Below are positions 8,868 to 17,288 of a stretch of DNA of 64,000 nt, one piece after another. Below the pieces are notes generated by a model that was not told the DNA's origin, ran no database searches, and saw only the letters and a program-made list of their open reading frames with translations. The stretch covers positions 186,001 to 250,000 of the forward strand of contig JAFGBM010000007.1 in the NCBI GenBank assembly GCA_016933155.1, given 5' to 3'. The stretch comes from Demequinaceae bacterium. GTDB lineage: Bacteria > Actinomycetota > Actinomycetes > Actinomycetales > Demequinaceae. Made by a program: the position numbers and the translations under genes. How positions within the stretch are numbered: the first letter of the stretch is position 1; every line of letters starts with the position of its first letter.

Positions 8868-10355
8868 CGGCGCCAGCAACTCATCGAGCAGCGGGTGGCT
8901 GGTCGCGAAGGGATCGTCGAGGTGGATGACCTCGAGGTCCCCGTGCTCCGCCTGCCGGTCAAGGACGACGGTGCTCCATCCGGCCGCATCGACGATGTCG
9001 GCGCGGTGCCCGACCATGCGACCCCTCAGGGTCGCCCTGGTGTCCTGGGGCGGGTGGGTGACGGCGGAGGCGACCTCGGCCCCGGCCGCGATCATGTCGA
9101 ACGAGTCGGCGGCCGCGAGGCGGTTGTACAGCCCTTCCCCCGGGTCGAGGTCGCTCCAGCGGATGTCGGCGGCCGCCAGGCTCGGATCATCCCAGTTGTC
9201 GTCCGCAACCCCGAGCCGCCCCCTGAGCTTCGAGAGCAGGTTGAGTTTGGCCACCCATTCGACCTGGCGTCCGCACGAGAGGGGATCCCGCTCCAGGCCG
9301 TCGAGGACGGCCCCCCACCGTTCGATCACCCGGGAATCCTCCTCATCTGAGGCATGGTCGCCCACGATCTGGATCAACGCCCGTTGAAGCCCGAGGGCGG
9401 TCGTCTCCCCGCCCGAGGCCAGTCGAAGGGTCTGGGAGAGTGAGAGGTCCCGCGACACTGCATGGACGGCCCCCACGGGGTCGTCGAGGACGAGGCCGTC
9501 CAATCGGTCGTCCCCGGCCTCGATCGCGTTGAGGACCAGGCTTGTCGTCCCGATCTTCAGGAAGGTGGGCACCTCGAGGCAGTTGGCGTCCCCCAGGATG
9601 ATGTGCAGTCGCCTCCACCTGGCGGGGTTGGCATGAGGCTCGTCCCTCGTGTTGACGATCGGACGACGGAGGGTGGTCTCCAGCCCGACCTCCTCCTCGA
9701 TGTAGTCGGACCGCTGCGAAATCTGGAACCCCGGGGTTTCGCCCCTCTGCCCGAGGCCCACCCGTCCGGCCCCTGTGTAGACCTGACGGGTGACGAGATG
9801 GGAGGAGATCCTTCTCGCGAGGTCCTCGAACGGGACGGCTCGATCGACGAGGAAGTTTTCGTGCGTCCCGTAGGAGGAGCCCTTCCCGTCGACGTTGTTC
9901 TTGTACAGGGCGATTCGGAAGCCCTCGGTGGCGGCCGCAACGGAAGCTTCCCTCATGACCTCATCCCCGGCCTTGTCCCACACGATCGCATCCGTCGCGC
10001 TCGTCACCTCGGGGCCCGAGTATTCCGGATGTGCGTGATCCACGTACAGACGGGCCCCGTTGGGGAGGACCGCATTCAGGTGTGCCGGATCCTCCCACTG
10101 CCCCCTCCTTCTCCGTCGGGTGATGTACGCCTCCGGCTCGTCCGTGAGGAGGTCCGGATGTGCGGTCTCCCTGCTCCTCCTAAGCCCGCGAAGGTCGTTG
10201 AGGGGATCCTCGCCCCCGTAGTCCCAGTGGGCCGTCGCGGAGCCGACGGATGCCCGATACGACGCGACGAGGGCGCTGCTCAGGAGGATGGGATTCGCCC
10301 CCGGGTCGTTCCGGTCGGTGACCCCGTACTCCGTTTCGATGCCGACGACCCGCAC
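8865..10355 (-). CDS. dop: depupylase Dop
   Basis: 496-residue PafA paralogue that removes Pup from substrates and in other species deamidates Pup-GGQ. The N-terminal VVGIETEYG carries the Mg/ATP glutamates. LPNGARLYVDHAHPEYSGPE (97-116) has the catalytic Asp at about 106. The insertion near residues 38-75 matches the Dop loop that separates it from PafA. LYKNNVDGKGSSYGTHENF and RRPIVNTRDEPHA are conserved. It starts at GTG 10355, two bases after the ARC stop, with AGGGG upstream. Since Pup here already ends in Glu, Dop should act only as a depupylase. Confidence 0.96.
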   Translation of the reverse strand: MRVVGIETEYGVTDRNDPGANPILLSSALVASYRASVGSATAHWDYGGEDPLNDLRGLRRSRETAHPDLLTDEPEAYITRRRRRGQWEDPAHLNAVLPNGARLYVDHAHPEYSGPEVTSATDAIVWDKAGDEVMREASVAAATEGFRIALYKNNVDGKGSSYGTHENFLVDRAVPFEDLARRISSHLVTRQVYTGAGRVGLGQRGETPGFQISQRSDYIEEEVGLETTLRRPIVNTRDEPHANPARWRRLHIILGDANCLEVPTFLKIGTTSLVLNAIEAGDDRLDGLVLDDPVGAVHAVSRDLSLSQTLRLASGGETTALGLQRALIQIVGDHASDEEDSRVIERWGAVLDGLERDPLSCGRQVEWVAKLNLLSKLRGRLGVADDNWDDPSLAAADIRWSDLDPGEGLYNRLAAADSFDMIAAGAEVASAVTHPPQDTRATLRGRMVGHRADIVDAAGWSTVVLDRQAEHGDLEVIHLDDPFATSHPLLDELLAP

Positions 10356-10357
10356 CT

Positions 10358-11761
10358 TCAGCCCCTATCGAGGTGACGGGCGGACACGGCACGGGCCTCC
10401 GCGACCTCCTCGGCGCACGACTCGAGAAGGTGGTCTTGGCTGATGCCCCTGTCCCCTCCGGAGATGACGTCCTTGATGGCCCTGGTCTTCGCCCGGTCGA
10501 CCACATTTCGAAGCATGGCGCCCGACACAAATGCCGCATCGTCCCTTTCGGGAGCGAAGATGTAGTCGACCGCCGCCTTGGCCATGGCCGCGACAGCCTC
10601 TTCCGGGCCGCCGGATGAGGCGAGGATCTCGGGGTGGAGGGGCAGGCTCGGGGTGAGGTACTTGCCGAGGATGTCGATGGCTGCTTCCGCGCCCGGGCGG
10701 GCGATCTCGATCTTGACGTCGAGCCGTCCCGGCCGAAGGATGGCGGGATCGATCATGTCCTCCCGATTGGATGCCCCGATGACGATGACGTTGTCGAGCC
10801 CCTCGATCCCATCAAGTTCGGTCAGAAGCTGAGGCACGATCGTGTTCTCGATGTCGGACGAGACCCCAGATCCCCTGGCCCTGAAGAGCGCGTCCATCTC
10901 GTCGAAGAAGATGACGACGGGTGCCCCCTCGGCCGACTTCGATCGAGCCCGCTCGAAGATCGTCCGAATGTACCTCTCCGTCTCGCCAACGTACTTGTTG
11001 AGCAACTCCGGCCCCTTGACCGCGAGGAAGTAACTGCGGTCGGTGCCCATGGCGTCGGCGAGGGAGTGGGCGACCGCCTTGGCGATGAGGGTTTTACCGC
11101 AGCCTGGAGGGCCATACAGGAGGAGTCCCCTGGGGGGCGTGAGGGCATGTTCCCGGTACAACTCCGGGTGGCGAAGGGGAAGTTCGATGGCGTCGCGGAT
11201 GCGCTCGATCGGGCCGGATAGCCCACCGATGGCCGAATAGTCGACATCGGGCACCTCCTCGAGCAGGAGCGACTCGACCCCGGTCCGTTCGACGCGTTCG
11301 GAGGCGAAACCCGTCCTCGGGTCGATGATGACCGTGTCACCCTCGTGGAGCCGTTCGAGGGCGTGACCGCCCAGGAAGATCACGACCCGCTCGTCCTCCC
11401 CCCTGGCGACGATGAGGACCCGATCGTCGTCCAAGACCTCCCGGACGACGGCGGCCTGACCGACCCTCTCCGGCTCCCCCACATCCACGACGACGTTGAG
11501 GGCGTTGAGGAGGATCTCGGCCCCGGGGATGAGTTCTCTGCTGACGGCCGGGGAGACCGCCACCCTCATCCGGCGTCCCGCGACCATGACATCGGCGTGT
11601 TCTCCCGCCCACCCGAGAAGGGTGCCAAAGGTCTGAGGGGGTTGGGAGAGCTCGCCCAGCCTCTCGCGCAATTCTCCCAGTTGAGCCCTCGCGGCCTCGA
11701 GCAATCGCCCGAGTTCGGCATTCTGCCGCTCGAGCCGTGCCATGTCCTCCGACCCTGCCAT
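10358..11761 (-). CDS. arc: AAA+ ATPase ARC/Mpa (pupylated-protein unfoldase)
   Basis: Hexameric unfoldase that binds Pup and threads pupylated proteins. 467 residues from the ATG at 11761, which shares one base with the trmI stop (TGATG). N-terminal coiled coil about 5-40; two OB-fold regions about 50-165; AAA+ module with Walker A GPPGCGKT (217-224), Walker B VVIFFDEMDA (282-291), pore loop FLAVKGPELL and arginine-finger region. The C-terminus reads SARHLDRG and lacks the GQYL tail, with its penultimate Tyr, that docks Mpa onto the 20S core. This fits the missing prcBA genes. Confidence 0.95.
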   Translation of the reverse strand: MAGSEDMARLERQNAELGRLLEAARAQLGELRERLGELSQPPQTFGTLLGWAGEHADVMVAGRRMRVAVSPAVSRELIPGAEILLNALNVVVDVGEPERVGQAAVVREVLDDDRVLIVARGEDERVVIFLGGHALERLHEGDTVIIDPRTGFASERVERTGVESLLLEEVPDVDYSAIGGLSGPIERIRDAIELPLRHPELYREHALTPPRGLLLYGPPGCGKTLIAKAVAHSLADAMGTDRSYFLAVKGPELLNKYVGETERYIRTIFERARSKSAEGAPVVIFFDEMDALFRARGSGVSSDIENTIVPQLLTELDGIEGLDNVIVIGASNREDMIDPAILRPGRLDVKIEIARPGAEAAIDILGKYLTPSLPLHPEILASSGGPEEAVAAMAKAAVDYIFAPERDDAAFVSGAMLRNVVDRAKTRAIKDVISGGDRGISQDHLLESCAEEVAEARAVSARHLDRG

Positions 11762-12753
11762 CACGGTCCCTTGTCCTCGGTGACGCCTGCGGCCCTGCGG
11801 CTCAGGCGTCGCACCTTCTTCTCGCTGACCATTCTCTCGCCGATGTCCTCTGCGCTCCACGACCCGTCCAGCGGATACGCCCCCTTGGCCGGTCGCCGAC
11901 GTCGCGGGGGAGCCTCGACCCCCGGTGCCAGACGACGGGACATGATGAGGAAACCGGTGTGACCGATCATGCGGTGATCGGGCCGGACGGCCAGGCCCTC
12001 CAGATGCCAGGTCCTCATGATGCTCTCCCAGGCGAAGGGTTCGGTGAAGTGCCCGCACGTGCGGAGGTCTTCCGCAACCCGGGACAGTTGGGTAGCCGTC
12101 GCGACGTAGGCGATCAGCACCCCCCCGGGGGCGAGGACGGTCGCGGCTTCCTCCAGGTTCTCCCAGGGGGCGAGCATGTCCAGGACGATCCGATCGACCG
12201 ACCCCGGCTCACACGCCTCCGTCACGGCCTCGGCGAAATCTCCGATCCGGAGATTCCACGCCGGATGGGGTCCGCCGAAGAATCCCTCCACATTGGCCCG
12301 GGCGATGACGGCGAAGTCTTCTCGGCGCTCGATCGAGAGGAGGGAACCCCCGTCCCCCACGGCCCTGAGCAGCGACAGGGTCAGCGCCCCCGACCCCACC
12401 CCGGCCTCGACGACCCTGGCCCCGGGGAAGATGTCCCCCATGGCCACGATCTGTCCGGCGTCCTTGGGGTAGACGATCGCCGCTCCCCTGGGCATGGAGA
12501 GCACGTAATCCTGGAGCATGGGGCGGAGTGCGAGGTGCTCCACCCCCGTCGCCGTCACCACAACGGAGCCCTCTGGCGACCCGATGATCGAATCGTGACC
12601 GAGAATCCCCCGATGGGTGTGATAGGCCTGGCCCCGTTCGAGGACGAAGGTGTGGTGTCGCCCCTTGACGTCGGTCAACTGGACGCTGTCCCCAGCCCGA
12701 AAGGCGCCCCGTCGCCGATCGGCCCCCGTCGGGGAGGGAATCGGGGATTTCAT
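11761..12753 (-). CDS. trmI: tRNA (adenine-58-N1)-methyltransferase TrmI
   Basis: SAM-dependent enzyme that forms m1A58 in the T loop of tRNAs, usually a homotetramer. 330 residues. An N-terminal beta domain contains HTHRGILGHDSIIG; the Rossmann SAM motif VVEAGVGSGALTLSLLRA is at 114-131. The C-terminal 40 residues are Arg/Lys rich. In actinobacteria it commonly sits just before arc, as here, with overlapping stop and start. The start has a leaderless-type promoter (TAGACT at 12760-12765, 6 bases before the ATG). Confidence 0.94.
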   Translation of the reverse strand: MKSPIPSPTGADRRRGAFRAGDSVQLTDVKGRHHTFVLERGQAYHTHRGILGHDSIIGSPEGSVVVTATGVEHLALRPMLQDYVLSMPRGAAIVYPKDAGQIVAMGDIFPGARVVEAGVGSGALTLSLLRAVGDGGSLLSIERREDFAVIARANVEGFFGGPHPAWNLRIGDFAEAVTEACEPGSVDRIVLDMLAPWENLEEAATVLAPGGVLIAYVATATQLSRVAEDLRTCGHFTEPFAWESIMRTWHLEGLAVRPDHRMIGHTGFLIMSRRLAPGVEAPPRRRRPAKGAYPLDGSWSAEDIGERMVSEKKVRRLSRRAAGVTEDKGP

Positions 12754-12759
12754 CCCCCA

Positions 12760-12765
12760 AGTCTA
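12760..12765 (-). promoter_or_regulatory. -10 element (TAGACT) of trmI-arc-dop, leaderless type
   Basis: The minus strand reads TAGACT, six bases (TGGGGG), then ATG of trmI. It lies between the M50 protease stop and trmI, so it would drive the pupylation genes from the trmI start codon. Confidence 0.6.
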
Positions 12766-12773
12766 GGGGCGGG

Positions 12774-13883
12774 CTAGGCGAGCCGGTCCGACAACTCGGC
12801 GAGCCGGACGACCCCGACGACCTCTCCTTCGTCGAGGACGACTAGGACGTCGGCCTTTCCCCACCATTCCCTGGCCCCTTCGAGGAGTTCCCTGCCGCCC
12901 AGCGTCGCCAAGACCTGAGCCCCTCGGGGGATCGGAACGGTGAGGGAGGCGAGGGCCGTCGTCTCCAGCCGCTCCGGTGGGACCTGCCCCGCGGCTTCGA
13001 GCGAGAAGTGCCCCGCTGGCTCGTAATCGGAGGATAGGACGACGACCTCGTCGCATTCCGCCTTCCTGCAGATGTCGAGGGCGGTGGCGAGAGTGGTGTC
13101 GTGGGGTATACCGACGGCGCCCCTCATTGTCGTGGCGACGGAGAGTCCTTCGAGCTTCTCGAGGACACGGGCTGCCCGGAGGCTCATGCCAGCGGCCGGC
13201 CACAGAATGGAGAAGATGAGGAAGGCCCAGACCAGGTCGAAGAGTTCGGGACTCCTCCCCGCGCCGAAATTCGAAACCAAGACGTAGACGAGGTATCCCC
13301 CCGCGACGACCCGGCCACCCCAGGCGGCAGCCTTCATCCCCGTCGTCCTCTTGCCCGTCACCCCCCACACGATCGCCTCCAGGACCCGCCCACCGTCTAG
13401 GGGCGTGCCCGGGAGGGCGTTGAAGGCCGCGAGGACGATGTTGACGACGGCCACCGCACGGACGACCATGTGGAGGCCCGGGGAGAGGTCGAGGCCCAGC
13501 GCGGCGAGGGCGGCGAGGCCGAGAAATGCGTTGGCCACGGGCCCAGCGAGGGCGGTCACACCGGAGACCGCCGGGGTCATTCTGCTCGCGTCGAATACCG
13601 TGTGGCCTCCGACAAGGGTGATGACGATCTCCTTGACCTCCCGCCGGAAGGCCCGGGCCGCCAGGGCGTGACCCATCTCGTGGATCAGGACCGAGGCGAT
13701 CAACAGGCCAGCCAGGAGGAGGCCCCGCGCGATGCTGGAACCTGTCGTCTCCTCCCGGTCGCCGGAGACCAGCAGGAAGGCGAGGACGACGACGAGGATC
13801 AGGGTGGTCGGATGAAGGACGACCCGGGCCCCCCAGAGGTGCCCGAGCATCCATCCTCGGGTGGGGGGTTGGGCGATGGCCAT
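12774..13883 (-). CDS. site-2-type zinc metalloprotease (M50) with CBS domains
   Basis: Polytopic intramembrane protease of the SpoIVFB/Rip3 type, 369 residues. Hydrophobic segments at about 23-40, 55-70, 110-130 and 140-157. The zinc motif HEMGH is at 68-72 and the third ligand Asp lies in NALPGTPLDGGRVL (about 163). The C-terminal 130 residues look like a pair of CBS domains (VPIPRGAQVLATLGGRELL; DVLVVLDEGEVVGVVRLAEL), which typically sense adenine nucleotides. The substrate is unknown. It is divergent from the RecB-like nuclease, with start codons 57 bp apart. Confidence 0.9.
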   Translation of the reverse strand: MAIAQPPTRGWMLGHLWGARVVLHPTTLILVVVLAFLLVSGDREETTGSSIARGLLLAGLLIASVLIHEMGHALAARAFRREVKEIVITLVGGHTVFDASRMTPAVSGVTALAGPVANAFLGLAALAALGLDLSPGLHMVVRAVAVVNIVLAAFNALPGTPLDGGRVLEAIVWGVTGKRTTGMKAAAWGGRVVAGGYLVYVLVSNFGAGRSPELFDLVWAFLIFSILWPAAGMSLRAARVLEKLEGLSVATTMRGAVGIPHDTTLATALDICRKAECDEVVVLSSDYEPAGHFSLEAAGQVPPERLETTALASLTVPIPRGAQVLATLGGRELLEGAREWWGKADVLVVLDEGEVVGVVRLAELSDRLA

Positions 13884-13889
13884 GCCCCT

Positions 13890-13895
13890 ACGCTA
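13890..13895 (-). promoter_or_regulatory. -10 element (TAGCGT) of the M50 protease, leaderless type
   Basis: TAGCGT on the minus strand, 6 bases, then the ATG at 13883. AGGGG directly abuts the ATG and is too close to be a normal Shine-Dalgarno. Confidence 0.55.
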
Positions 13896-13928
13896 CAGAC
13901 CCGATCCCCCCATGTCCGCAGGCTTCCG

Positions 13929-13934
13929 TAGGGT
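13929..13934 (+). promoter_or_regulatory. -10 element (TAGGGT) of the RecB-like nuclease, leaderless type
   Basis: TAGGGT, then GGAGCC, then the ATG at 13941. It faces the M50 protease -10 on the other strand 33 bp away, so upstream promoter contacts of the two must overlap. Confidence 0.55.
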
Positions 13935-13940
13935 GGAGCC

Positions 13941-14762
13941 ATGGCCCGTCGCGCCCCCGCCCTCTCCCCCTCCAGGGCGAGCGACTTCCGGCAATGCCCC
14001 CTGCTCTTCCGGCTGAGGACGATCGACCAAGTCCCGGAGCCCCCTTCGGCGGCGGCGACCCAGGGGACCCTCGTCCACTCTGTGCTGGAGAAGCTCTTCG
14101 ACCTGCCCGCCCGGGTACGCACCCTTGAGGCCGCGATCGGGATGCTCCGGCCCGCCTGGGATGAGCTCCTCACAAGGAACCCCGGGCTCGGCACCCTCCA
14201 TGAGACGTCGGAGGAGGTCGAGGACTGGCTCGGGGAGGCCGCCCAGAAGTTGGAGACCTACTTCACCCTCGAGAACCCCCAGCGCCTGGAGCCGGATGCC
14301 CGGGAGCAGTTCCTCGAATGGCAGATGCCTGAGGGGCCGCTGCTTCGGGGAATCATCGACCGCGTCGACGTCGCCCCTGACGGTTCGATTCGCATCGTCG
14401 ATTACAAGACCGGCAAGGCCCCGGCCCCCCAGTACGGCCAGCAGGCCAAGTTCCAGATGCGGTTCTATGCGCTCCTCGTCTCCCACCTGAGAGGTCGACT
14501 GCCGAGTGTCCTCCAACTCCTGTACCTCAAGGACGGGGGGACGTTCGCCCTCCACCCGACGGATGAGGATCTCGACCTCGTGCAGCACGAGATCCTGGAG
14601 GTGTGGGCTGCCATCCGGGACGCTGCGACTCGCTCCGAGTGGCCGCCCAGGCGCGGCCAACTCTGCGCGTGGTGCAACTTCCACGCCCTTTGCCCGGAAT
14701 TCGGGGGCACTCCCCCGCCCCTGGATCCCGCCGCCGTCGAGAAGGCCCTCGGGACCGCCTAG
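13941..14762 (+). CDS. RecB-family PD-(D/E)XK exonuclease with Fe-S cluster cysteines
   Basis: 273-residue single-domain nuclease like the C-terminal domain of AddB/Cas4-type proteins. GTLVHSVLEKLFD carries the conserved His. GIIDRVDVAPDGSIRIVDYKTGK holds the Asp...(D)xK active site and QAKFQMRFYALL the following Gln/Tyr motif. Four cysteines, one near residue 19 (DFRQCP) and three at about 242, 245 and 251 (CAWCNFHALC), match the 4Fe-4S layout of AddB. It is widespread in actinobacteria as a stand-alone gene; the precise role is unknown and no CRISPR genes are nearby. Confidence 0.88.
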   Translation: MARRAPALSPSRASDFRQCPLLFRLRTIDQVPEPPSAAATQGTLVHSVLEKLFDLPARVRTLEAAIGMLRPAWDELLTRNPGLGTLHETSEEVEDWLGEAAQKLETYFTLENPQRLEPDAREQFLEWQMPEGPLLRGIIDRVDVAPDGSIRIVDYKTGKAPAPQYGQQAKFQMRFYALLVSHLRGRLPSVLQLLYLKDGGTFALHPTDEDLDLVQHEILEVWAAIRDAATRSEWPPRRGQLCAWCNFHALCPEFGGTPPPLDPAAVEKALGTA

Positions 14763-15457
14763 GAGTGTTTGGAGGGCTCCTCGGCCAGGTCGTCGATGAC
14801 AGCCCCTCCCATGATCCGGGCGATGACCTCGTCCGTGAGGGTGTCGAGGCTTGTCACGCGGGACAGTCCTTCGAGGCGATCGATGTCGGACATCCGCTTC
14901 ACGGCGACCGTTCGGGCTCCCGAGGCGTGGGCCGAGGCGACCCCAGGGCGGGAATCCTCGATGGCGAGGCACCGCTCGATCGGAACCCCCAGCATCTCCG
15001 CCGCCCTGAGGTAGGGCTCGGGATCGGGTTTGCCGTTGTCAACCATGTCCCCGGTCACGACCGCGTCGAATACCGGGGCCTGCTCGGTCAGAGCATCGGC
15101 CAACTGCTGGTAGGACATCGTCACGAGGGCGCAGGGAATCCCGGCGGCGACTGTCCTGTCAAGAAGGCGTCGGGCATCCTCCTGCCAGGGCGCAGCCTCC
15201 CGGACCCGAGCGGAAACCTCGTTGAGAAGGCGTTGGATGATGTCGGGGACGGAGAGTGGCACCCCTCGGGAACGGATGACCTCGGCTGAGAACTCGAGCG
15301 GGCTTCCGATGATCTTGAGGCCATCGTCGTGGGTCCATCTCGCGCCGTGCTCGGAGCACACGCCGATCTCGGCTCGAATCCAGTACGGCTCGGTGTCGAT
15401 GAGGGTGCCGTCCATGTCCCACAGGATCGCCGACGGCGAAAACGAGTTCTCGGTCAT
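14759..15457 (-). CDS. HAD-superfamily phosphatase, beta-phosphoglucomutase-like
   Basis: 232 residues from the ATG at 15457. Motif I WDMDGTLIDTE has the nucleophile Asp14 and acid/base Asp16. The cap domain spans about 25-95. Motif II is LVTMS, and motifs III/IV are GKPDPEPYL and IEDSRPGV. This layout suits small phosphosugar or nucleotide substrates; the actual substrate cannot be read from sequence. The stop overlaps the end of the convergent RecB-like gene by four bases. The start is only 24 bp from the divergent PAC2 gene. Confidence 0.88.
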   Translation of the reverse strand: MTENSFSPSAILWDMDGTLIDTEPYWIRAEIGVCSEHGARWTHDDGLKIIGSPLEFSAEVIRSRGVPLSVPDIIQRLLNEVSARVREAAPWQEDARRLLDRTVAAGIPCALVTMSYQQLADALTEQAPVFDAVVTGDMVDNGKPDPEPYLRAAEMLGVPIERCLAIEDSRPGVASAHASGARTVAVKRMSDIDRLEGLSRVTSLDTLTDEVIARIMGGAVIDDLAEEPSKHS

Positions 15458-15465
15458 GGGCGCAC

Positions 15466-15475
15466 AGTCTAGGCT
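15466..15475. promoter_or_regulatory. overlapping bidirectional -10 elements of HAD and PAC2 genes
   Basis: The ten bases AGTCTAGGCT contain TAGGCT on the plus strand (15470-15475, 6 bases before the PAC2 ATG at 15482) and TAGACT on the minus strand (15466-15471, 8 bases before the HAD ATG at 15457). The two hexamers share the central TA pair. Both genes lack Shine-Dalgarno sequences. Confidence 0.6.
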
Positions 15476-15481
15476 GACGGG

Positions 15482-16333
15482 ATGGCACGCTCGGACCCCC
15501 CACCCGCGATCGCTCCAGACGAATCGGTCCTCATCGCAGCGTTCGAAGGCTGGAACGACGCCGGTTCGGCCGCCTCCGCCGCCCTCGACCACCTGGCCAG
15601 GGTCTGGCATGCTGCACCTTTTGCGGCCGTCGATCCCGAGCCCTATCACGACTTCCAGGTCTCTCGCCCGACCGTATCGAGGAACGAGAGCGGCGACCGG
15701 GTCGTCTCGTGGCCCGAGACGCTCGTCTCGACCACACCGGGTCCCTGGACGGGCGACCGGAGGATCTCCCTGCTCCGAGGCATCGAGCCGTCCATGCGCT
15801 GGCAGAACTTCGTCGACGAGGTCCTGGCCCTGGCCGAGGACCTCGGGATCACCATGCTTCTCACCTGTGGGGCCCTGCTCGTCGACGCCCCCCACACCCG
15901 TCCCCTTCCCACCTACATCACCTCAGAGGACGCCGCCACTCGACGACTGCTCAACCTTGAACGATCCGACTACGAGGGACCGACCGGGATCACCGGCATC
16001 CTTGGGCACGAGGCCCAGCAGCGGGGAATCACGGTCATCTCAGCCTGGGTGGGCATTCCCCACTACGTCGGGTCCCCTCCGAGCCCCATGGCGACCCTGT
16101 CGATCCTCAACCTCCTTGAGCGCCTCCTGGGGGTGAGCATCGACAAAGGCGATCTGAGGTATCAGGCGGAGGCGTGGCAACGGGGGGTCTCCGACCTGGC
16201 CTCCGAGGACGACGAGGTGGCCGCCCACGTCCGCCGTCTGGAGGACGTCGCCGACATGATGAGCCTGCCCGAGGCGTCCGGAGAGGCCATTGCCGCCGAG
16301 TTCGAGCGCTTCCTCTGGGGCCGGAATCCCTAG
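15482..16333 (+). CDS. PAC2-family (proteasome assembly chaperone-like) protein
   Basis: 283 residues of the actinobacterial PAC2 family. It starts with ALIAAFEGWNDAGSAAS-like sequence (residues 16-33) typical of these proteins; GALLVDAPHTRP and the central VGIPHYVGSPPSP loop are conserved, and the C-terminus is helical. Bacterial members are named for similarity to eukaryotic proteasome assembly chaperones, but their role is not established. There is no 20S proteasome gene in the window, so a proteasome-assembly job looks unlikely here. Confidence 0.85.
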   Translation: MARSDPPPAIAPDESVLIAAFEGWNDAGSAASAALDHLARVWHAAPFAAVDPEPYHDFQVSRPTVSRNESGDRVVSWPETLVSTTPGPWTGDRRISLLRGIEPSMRWQNFVDEVLALAEDLGITMLLTCGALLVDAPHTRPLPTYITSEDAATRRLLNLERSDYEGPTGITGILGHEAQQRGITVISAWVGIPHYVGSPPSPMATLSILNLLERLLGVSIDKGDLRYQAEAWQRGVSDLASEDDEVAAHVRRLEDVADMMSLPEASGEAIAAEFERFLWGRNP

Positions 16334-16341
16334 ATCGCTGG

Positions 16342-17208
16342 CTAGTTCGGGACGGCCGGGATGACGTTCGCGAGGAGGAGCCAGGCGATGGCTCCGGCGG
16401 CCGCGATCCGATAGACGACGAAGGGCGTGAACGATCGCCTCTGGATGAGGCGCAGGAACCAGACGATGACGAGGTAGCCGACGACGAACGACACGAGGGC
16501 GGCGATGACCGTCGCCGGAATTCCGGGCGCCCCCTCGGCGGTGAGTCCGTCATAGTTGGCCCCGAGTTCGTAGAAACCCGACCCGAGAATCGCGGGGATG
16601 GCGAGGAGGAACGAGAACCGGGCCGCGGCCTCCCTCGTCAGCCCGAGGAAGAGCCCCGCAGAGATCGTCCCTCCCGACCGAGACACCCCGGGGACGAGCG
16701 CGGCCGCCTGGGCGAATCCAAGCACCACGGCATCGACGCCGCTCAGGGTTTCGAGGCCCCGCCGACGGGAGCCGATCCGGTCGGCCCACCCGAGGATGAG
16801 TCCGAACACCACGAGCACGACGACCGAGATCCAGAGGTTCCGAAGCTCCGTCTCGATCGAGTCCTTGAATGCGACACCGATGATGACGATGGGAAGGGAG
16901 CCCAGGATGATCCACCATCCGAGCCGAGCATCCGGATTGCCGTCACCGAAACGCGCGCGCCATGACCGTCCGTTCCACCCGAGGACGCAGGCGAACCACG
17001 CCCCAAGCATGCGGGTGATGTCGCGCCAGAAGTAGACGATGACGGCCGCCCCCGTGCCGATCTGGATGATGGCCGTGAAGGCCGCACCCGGGTCTCCCCC
17101 GCTCGGAAGGAGCGGGCCGACAGCCCTCACGTGGGCGCTCGAGGAGATGGGAAGGAACTCCGTCAGGCCCTGGACGATGCCGAGGATGATCGATTCCCAC
17201 CAGCTCAC
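16342..17208 (-). CDS. uppP: undecaprenyl-diphosphatase UppP/BacA
   Basis: Membrane phosphatase that recycles undecaprenyl pyrophosphate for peptidoglycan synthesis and confers basal bacitracin resistance. 288 residues from the GTG at 17208. Motif 1 GLTEFLPISSSAH (about 14-26) has the catalytic Glu. Motif 2 PGVSRSGGT has the catalytic Arg/Ser. There are about eight hydrophobic segments. An upstream in-frame GTG at 17217 would lie inside the -10 hexamer TAGGGT (17216-17221), so the later start, 7 bases beyond it, is preferred. Confidence 0.95.
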   Translation of the reverse strand: MSWWESIILGIVQGLTEFLPISSSAHVRAVGPLLPSGGDPGAAFTAIIQIGTGAAVIVYFWRDITRMLGAWFACVLGWNGRSWRARFGDGNPDARLGWWIILGSLPIVIIGVAFKDSIETELRNLWISVVVLVVFGLILGWADRIGSRRRGLETLSGVDAVVLGFAQAAALVPGVSRSGGTISAGLFLGLTREAAARFSFLLAIPAILGSGFYELGANYDGLTAEGAPGIPATVIAALVSFVVGYLVIVWFLRLIQRRSFTPFVVYRIAAAGAIAWLLLANVIPAVPN

Positions 17209-17215
17209 GCAGGCC

Positions 17216-17221
17216 ACCCTA
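17216..17221 (-). promoter_or_regulatory. -10 element (TAGGGT) of uppP, leaderless type
   Basis: TAGGGT on the minus strand, 7 bases, then GTG at 17208. It decides between the two candidate GTG starts of uppP. Confidence 0.5.
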
Positions 17222-17275
17222 CCCCGGGCGTCGACAACCCCCGCGCGCCGCGCCCCTTCGGGCGTCGGGCGCCGG

Positions 17276-17281
17276 TACCGT
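17276..17281 (+). promoter_or_regulatory. -10 element (TACCGT) of the aldo/keto reductase, leaderless type
   Basis: TACCGT, 7 bases, then ATG at 17289; no Shine-Dalgarno. Confidence 0.5.
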
Positions 17282-17288
17282 CGGCGTC

